A stretch of DNA of 8,194 nt from Deltaproteobacteria bacterium (GTDB lineage: Bacteria; Myxococcota_A; Polyangia; Polyangiales; Houyiibacteriaceae): NCBI GenBank assembly GCA_027295555.1, contig JAPUKT010000243.1:1-8194 (forward strand). Direction: 5' to 3'. Below, one piece after another: positions 5,319-8,194 of this stretch; positions within the stretch are counted from its first letter, which is position 1; the number at the start of each line of letters is the position of its first letter. The notes under the pieces are model-generated. The model searched no databases. It saw only the letters and a program-made list of their open reading frames with translations, and had not been told where the DNA came from. The position numbers and the translations under genes are program-made.

Positions 5319-6724
5319 TGGCCACCGCGATTCCCCCGAACGAGGCCAGCTTCCGAAGCGCACAAGTTGTGGCTGCCACGGGCGGGAGCCTGAGCGGACC
5401 TTCCTGGGAGAGCGTGTCGGGCGTCGTGACCGACTCGCGAGCGGTTACGGACGGCAATCTCTTCGTCGCGCTTCGCGGCGAGCGCTTCGACGCCCACGAC
5501 TTCGCGGAGGGAGCTGCGGAGGCGGGCGCTACGGCGGTGATGGTCGAGCGAGGAACGACGCTGGCCGACCACATTAGCGCCATCCATGTCGACGACACAC
5601 TTCGAGCGCTTGGAGATCTCGCGTGGGCGTACCGGAGCGCGTGGAGCGGGACCGTCATCGGCATCACTGGCTCGGTGGGCAAGACCACCACCAAGGATCT
5701 GACGGCGGCCGCCCTAGAGGCCAACGGACGCCAAGTGTTGAAGACCGTGGGCAACCTCAACAATCGCATCGGCGTCCCGATGACACTCCTTCAGCTAGAC
5801 TCGAGCTTCGACACCGCTGTCGTCGAGATGGGCACGAGCGAGCCTGGCGAGATTGCGCGCCTTGCTGAAATCGCGGCGCCCGATGTGGGGATCGTGACGG
5901 GCGCTACGTTGGCTCACACCGAAGGCCTCGGCTCCGTCGAAGCGGTGGCTGACGAAAAGATGGCGCTCCTTCGAGCGCTCGGGCCAGGCGGCGTGGCGGT
6001 GGCCCACGGAGACGACGGCCCGCTCAAGAAACGAGCGGCGGTCGTCGAAGCCCACCGGAAGCTCTTTTACGGGCGTGCCGCCGAGAACGACGTTCGAGTC
6101 CTCGGCTGGGAAGTCGGTGGAGCCCACACCCGGGCCAGCTTGTGGATACGGGGCCAGACCACCGAGGTCACGCTCCCGCTGTTGGGGGAGGGTGCGGTGC
6201 TCAACGCCGCCGGGGCGCTCGCGATCGTGTTTGGTCTCGGGCTTTCCATGGAAGACGCGGTTCGTGGCATGGCGACCGTCGCGCCGTCCCAGGGGCGTCT
6301 CCATCCAAGACCCGGCAGTGGCGAGCGATTGATCATCGACGACACGTACAACGCGAATCCCGCTTCGGTCGAAGTTGCCGTCTCGACGGCTCGCGCGGTG
6401 GCCGACCAGCGCAATGCGCCGTTGGTCGTCGTCCTCGGAGACATGAAAGAGCTCGGTACGCGTAGCGTGGAGGCGCATCGAAGGGTCGGGGAGCTCGTGG
6501 CCGCCGCCGACGCGTTCCTGTTCATTGGTTGCGGCGACGCGATGCACGAAGGGGTGGACGCCGCGAACGCGCGGGGCACCGATACGCTCTGGTTTGAGGA
6601 CGCGGACGATTGTTTGCAGCTCTCGGACCGCCTACCTCTCAACGCGGTCGTGCTGGTGAAGGGCTCCCGTTCCATGGAAATGGAACGCGCAGTTGCTCCG
6701 CTTCTCGAGGAGGGCTCTCGATGA
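5318..6724 (+). CDS. murF: UDP-MurNAc-tripeptide:D-alanyl-D-alanine ligase MurF
   Basis: MurF adds the D-Ala-D-Ala dipeptide to UDP-MurNAc-tripeptide, using ATP, and completes the cytoplasmic pentapeptide precursor. The 468-residue product has the usual length and motifs: TDSR (38-41) and GNLFVAL (46-52) in the N-terminal domain, the P-loop GSVGKTTTK (118-126), NLNNRIGVP (146-154), EMGTSEPGEI (170-179), HTEGLGSVE (200-208), DDTYNANPAS (341-350), VLGDMKELG (372-380) and KGSRSM (448-453). It is told from MurE by NLNNRIGVP, DDTYNANP and the absence of DNPR. The ribosome site GAGGAGG (5305-5311) lies 6 bases before the ATG, which overlaps the murE stop as TAATG. The stop overlaps the mraY start as ATGA. 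Confidence 0.97.
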   Translation: MATAIPPNEASFRSAQVVAATGGSLSGPSWESVSGVVTDSRAVTDGNLFVALRGERFDAHDFAEGAAEAGATAVMVERGTTLADHISAIHVDDTLRALGDLAWAYRSAWSGTVIGITGSVGKTTTKDLTAAALEANGRQVLKTVGNLNNRIGVPMTLLQLDSSFDTAVVEMGTSEPGEIARLAEIAAPDVGIVTGATLAHTEGLGSVEAVADEKMALLRALGPGGVAVAHGDDGPLKKRAAVVEAHRKLFYGRAAENDVRVLGWEVGGAHTRASLWIRGQTTEVTLPLLGEGAVLNAAGALAIVFGLGLSMEDAVRGMATVAPSQGRLHPRPGSGERLIIDDTYNANPASVEVAVSTARAVADQRNAPLVVVLGDMKELGTRSVEAHRRVGELVAAADAFLFIGCGDAMHEGVDAANARGTDTLWFEDADDCLQLSDRLPLNAVVLVKGSRSMEMERAVAPLLEEGSR

Positions 6725-7848
6725 TCTATTACCTCCTCTACCCACTCCATACTCACGACTCGTTGTCGTTTCTCAACGTGCTCCGCTACCTACCGTTTCG
6801 TTTCCTGGCGGCCACGATGACCGCGTTGCTGCTCACGTTCGGCCTCTATCCGTGGTTCATCCGTCGCTTACAACGAAAGCAAATCGGCCAAGTCATTCGC
6901 GCCGACGGCCCGGAAACCCATTTTTCCAAAGCGGGAACCCCCACGATGGGCGGCGCGCTCATGCTGCTTGCGTTGGTTCTGTCGACCGTGTTGTGGGCAG
7001 ATCCGGCCAACTCGATGGTGTGGGTCGTCATCTTGATCACCGTGGCCTACGGGGTCGTAGGCTACATCGACGACACCTCGAAGATCCGGACACGTTCGAC
7101 GGGGGGTCTTGCCGGCCGATACAAGTTGCTTCTACAGTTTGCTACCGCCATCGCGGTATGTGGGTGGCTCTTCTACGGCGAGGCGGGCCTTCCGGGCGAT
7201 TGGCTCGAGATCCGGTACCGACTCGCCGCTCCGTTCTTTGCGTTTTCGAAGTACCCCGTCGAGCTGCCGCCCTGGCTCTACGTCGTTTTTGCGTCGATCG
7301 TCATCGTCGGGACTTCGAATGCCGTCAATCTCACGGATGGGCTCGACGGCCTAGCGATCGGGCCGGTGATGATCTCGGCGGGTACCTACGCGATCCTCGC
7401 GTATCTGGCGGGCCTGACCCTATTCGGCAATGTCGTCGCCGACTACCTCGACATCGCGCACATCGAGAGCGCCGGTGAGCTCAGCATTTTCGCCGCATCG
7501 ATGGTCGGCGTGGGCTTCGGGTTCCTCTGGTACAACACCTACCCTGCCCAGGTCTTCATGGGCGACGTCGGCTCGCTGGCCCTCGGTGGGGGGCTCGGGG
7601 CGCTCGCCGTTCTCACGAAGAACGAGCTCCTGTCTTTGATCCTGTGCGGCATCTTCGTGGTCGAGGCCGTCAGCGTCATCCTTCAGATCGGCTTCTTCCG
7701 GCTGGCCGGCCGGCGCATCTTCTTGATGGCGCCGATTCACCACCACTTCGAGAAGATGGGCTGGCCCGAGCCGCGGGTCATCGTCCGCTTCTGGATCATC
7801 GCCATCATGCTCGCCGTCGCGAGCCTAGCCACGTTGAAGCTGAGGTGA
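6721..7848 (+). CDS. mraY: Phospho-N-acetylmuramoyl-pentapeptide transferase MraY
   Basis: MraY is the integral membrane enzyme that transfers phospho-MurNAc-pentapeptide from UDP to undecaprenyl phosphate, making lipid I, with Mg2+ as cofactor. The 375-residue product is very hydrophobic, with about ten membrane helices. It carries the family signatures: KAGTPTMGG (70-78), the aspartate pair in GYIDDTSKI (114-122; Asp117 and Asp118), NLTDGLDGLAIGP (203-215), FMGDVGSLALGG (279-290; catalytic Asp282) and APIHHHFEK (337-345; His340-342). The ATG at 6721 overlaps the murF stop as ATGA and has GAGGAGGG (6707-6714) 6 bases upstream. The frame is open further left, to 6610, but that lies inside murF. 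The TGA stop (7846-7848) overlaps or adjoins the murD start. Confidence 0.98.
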   Translation: MIYYLLYPLHTHDSLSFLNVLRYLPFRFLAATMTALLLTFGLYPWFIRRLQRKQIGQVIRADGPETHFSKAGTPTMGGALMLLALVLSTVLWADPANSMVWVVILITVAYGVVGYIDDTSKIRTRSTGGLAGRYKLLLQFATAIAVCGWLFYGEAGLPGDWLEIRYRLAAPFFAFSKYPVELPPWLYVVFASIVIVGTSNAVNLTDGLDGLAIGPVMISAGTYAILAYLAGLTLFGNVVADYLDIAHIESAGELSIFAASMVGVGFGFLWYNTYPAQVFMGDVGSLALGGGLGALAVLTKNELLSLILCGIFVVEAVSVILQIGFFRLAGRRIFLMAPIHHHFEKMGWPEPRVIVRFWIIAIMLAVASLATLKLR

Positions 7849-7853
7849 CCGTG
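7842..7853 (+). promoter_or_regulatory. murD ribosome site overlapping the mraY stop
   Basis: GAGGTGA at 7842-7848 matches the extended Shine-Dalgarno consensus and contains the mraY TGA stop. It stands a suitable distance before GTG 7851. A second in-frame GTG at 7845 overlaps the stop as GTGA, like other junctions in this cluster, but has only a weak GAAG (7836-7839) upstream. The 7851 start is preferred. Confidence 0.5.
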
Positions 7854-8194
7854 GAGCTGTCCGGGAAGAACACAATGGTCGTCGGGCTCGGAGAAACCGG
7901 GCTTGCGGTCGTCCGCTTCCTTCGAACGCGCGGCGCCAACGTTCGCGTCAACGACCAGCGTGACGCACAAGCCCTAGGCCAGGCAGCCCAAGAAGCCGAA
8001 ACTCTCGGCGCGGAGCTCGTGCTTGGGGGTCATCCCGAAAGCGCCTTCGAGGGCCTCGACCTCATCGTGGTTTCGCCGGGCGTCTCACCTCTGCAGGCAC
8101 TCGACCGCGCCGAGGAACGGGGAACGCCAGTCATCGGCGAGATCGAGCTTGCCGCTCGGTACAGCCAGGCCCCGATCGTCGCCATCACCGGTAC
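7851..8194 (+). CDS. murD: UDP-MurNAc-L-alanine:D-glutamate ligase MurD, 5' part only
   Basis: MurD adds D-glutamate to UDP-MurNAc-L-alanine in the cytoplasm, using ATP. Only the first 114 codons plus two bases are in the window; the reading frame is open to the edge. Visible features: the Rossmann-like UDP-binding domain beginning VVGLGETGLAVVRFL (10-24), an acidic strand end NDQRD (33-37), the DLIVVSPGVSP segment (71-81) that marks MurD, IGEIELAAR (95-103), and the start of the ATP P-loop AITGT at the very edge (about 111-115). The PGVSP and GEIEL motifs separate it from MurC, MurE and MurF. GTG 7851 is preferred for its GAGG ribosome site; GTG 7845, two codons earlier and overlapping the mraY stop, is the alternative. 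Confidence 0.95.
   Translation, partial: MELSGKNTMVVGLGETGLAVVRFLRTRGANVRVNDQRDAQALGQAAQEAETLGAELVLGGHPESAFEGLDLIVVSPGVSPLQALDRAEERGTPVIGEIELAARYSQAPIVAITG

Noticed and set aside
7704..7714. GGCCGGCC/GCCGGCCGGC palindrome in mraY
   Set aside because: It is short, made only of G and C in a GC-rich gene, and is explained by codons for Leu-Ala-Gly-Arg-Arg.
1..8194. CRISPR arrays, tRNA or rRNA genes, insertion sequences, phage or toxin-antitoxin genes
   Set aside because: No repeat-spacer array, RNA gene pattern, transposase motif or other accessory gene was seen; the window is continuous dcw coding sequence after position 104.

Overview
This window is a stretch of a bacterial dcw (division and cell wall) cluster. 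Eight genes lie head to tail on the + strand with almost no space between them: mraZ, rsmH (mraW), ftsL, ftsI with a C-terminal PASTA domain, murE, murF, mraY, and the first part of murD, which runs off the right edge. All are recognised from family motifs. Long open frames on the - strand and in other + frames are shadows of these genes in GC-rich DNA.

Organism: a GC-rich, diderm-type bacterium. The gene order, the DNPR motif of a meso-diaminopimelate-adding MurE, a short FtsL, and an FtsI carrying one PASTA domain together suggest the former Deltaproteobacteria (Myxococcota or a relative). That placement is inference from gene order and protein style, not from a search.

Layout: positions 1-103 are the leader before mraZ. 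They hold a clear MraZ-box-like operator (TGGGA, TGGGA, TGCCA at exact 10-bp steps, 37-61). The same stretch forms the left arm of a long imperfect inverted repeat (31-90) that ends just before the probable TTG start of mraZ at 104. From 104 on the DNA is fully coding. Successive genes overlap by 1-4 bases or are separated by at most about 13 bases, so the run looks like one translationally coupled operon, and no internal terminator was seen.

How the genes work together: MraZ is the likely autoregulator of the operon. RsmH methylates 16S rRNA. FtsL and FtsI are the divisome scaffold and the septal transpeptidase. MurD, MurE and MurF add D-Glu, meso-DAP and D-Ala-D-Ala to UDP-MurNAc-L-Ala, and MraY moves the finished UDP-MurNAc-pentapeptide onto undecaprenyl phosphate to give lipid I. 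By family precedent ftsW, murG and murC would be expected to the right.

I found no novel protein system here; the genes are conserved housekeeping genes. The points most worth a second look are regulatory: the mraZ leader architecture, a run of palindromes near the 3' end of mraZ (471-515) that includes an 18-bp perfect one, and a duplicated ribosome-binding-site/start module at the ftsI-murE junction.
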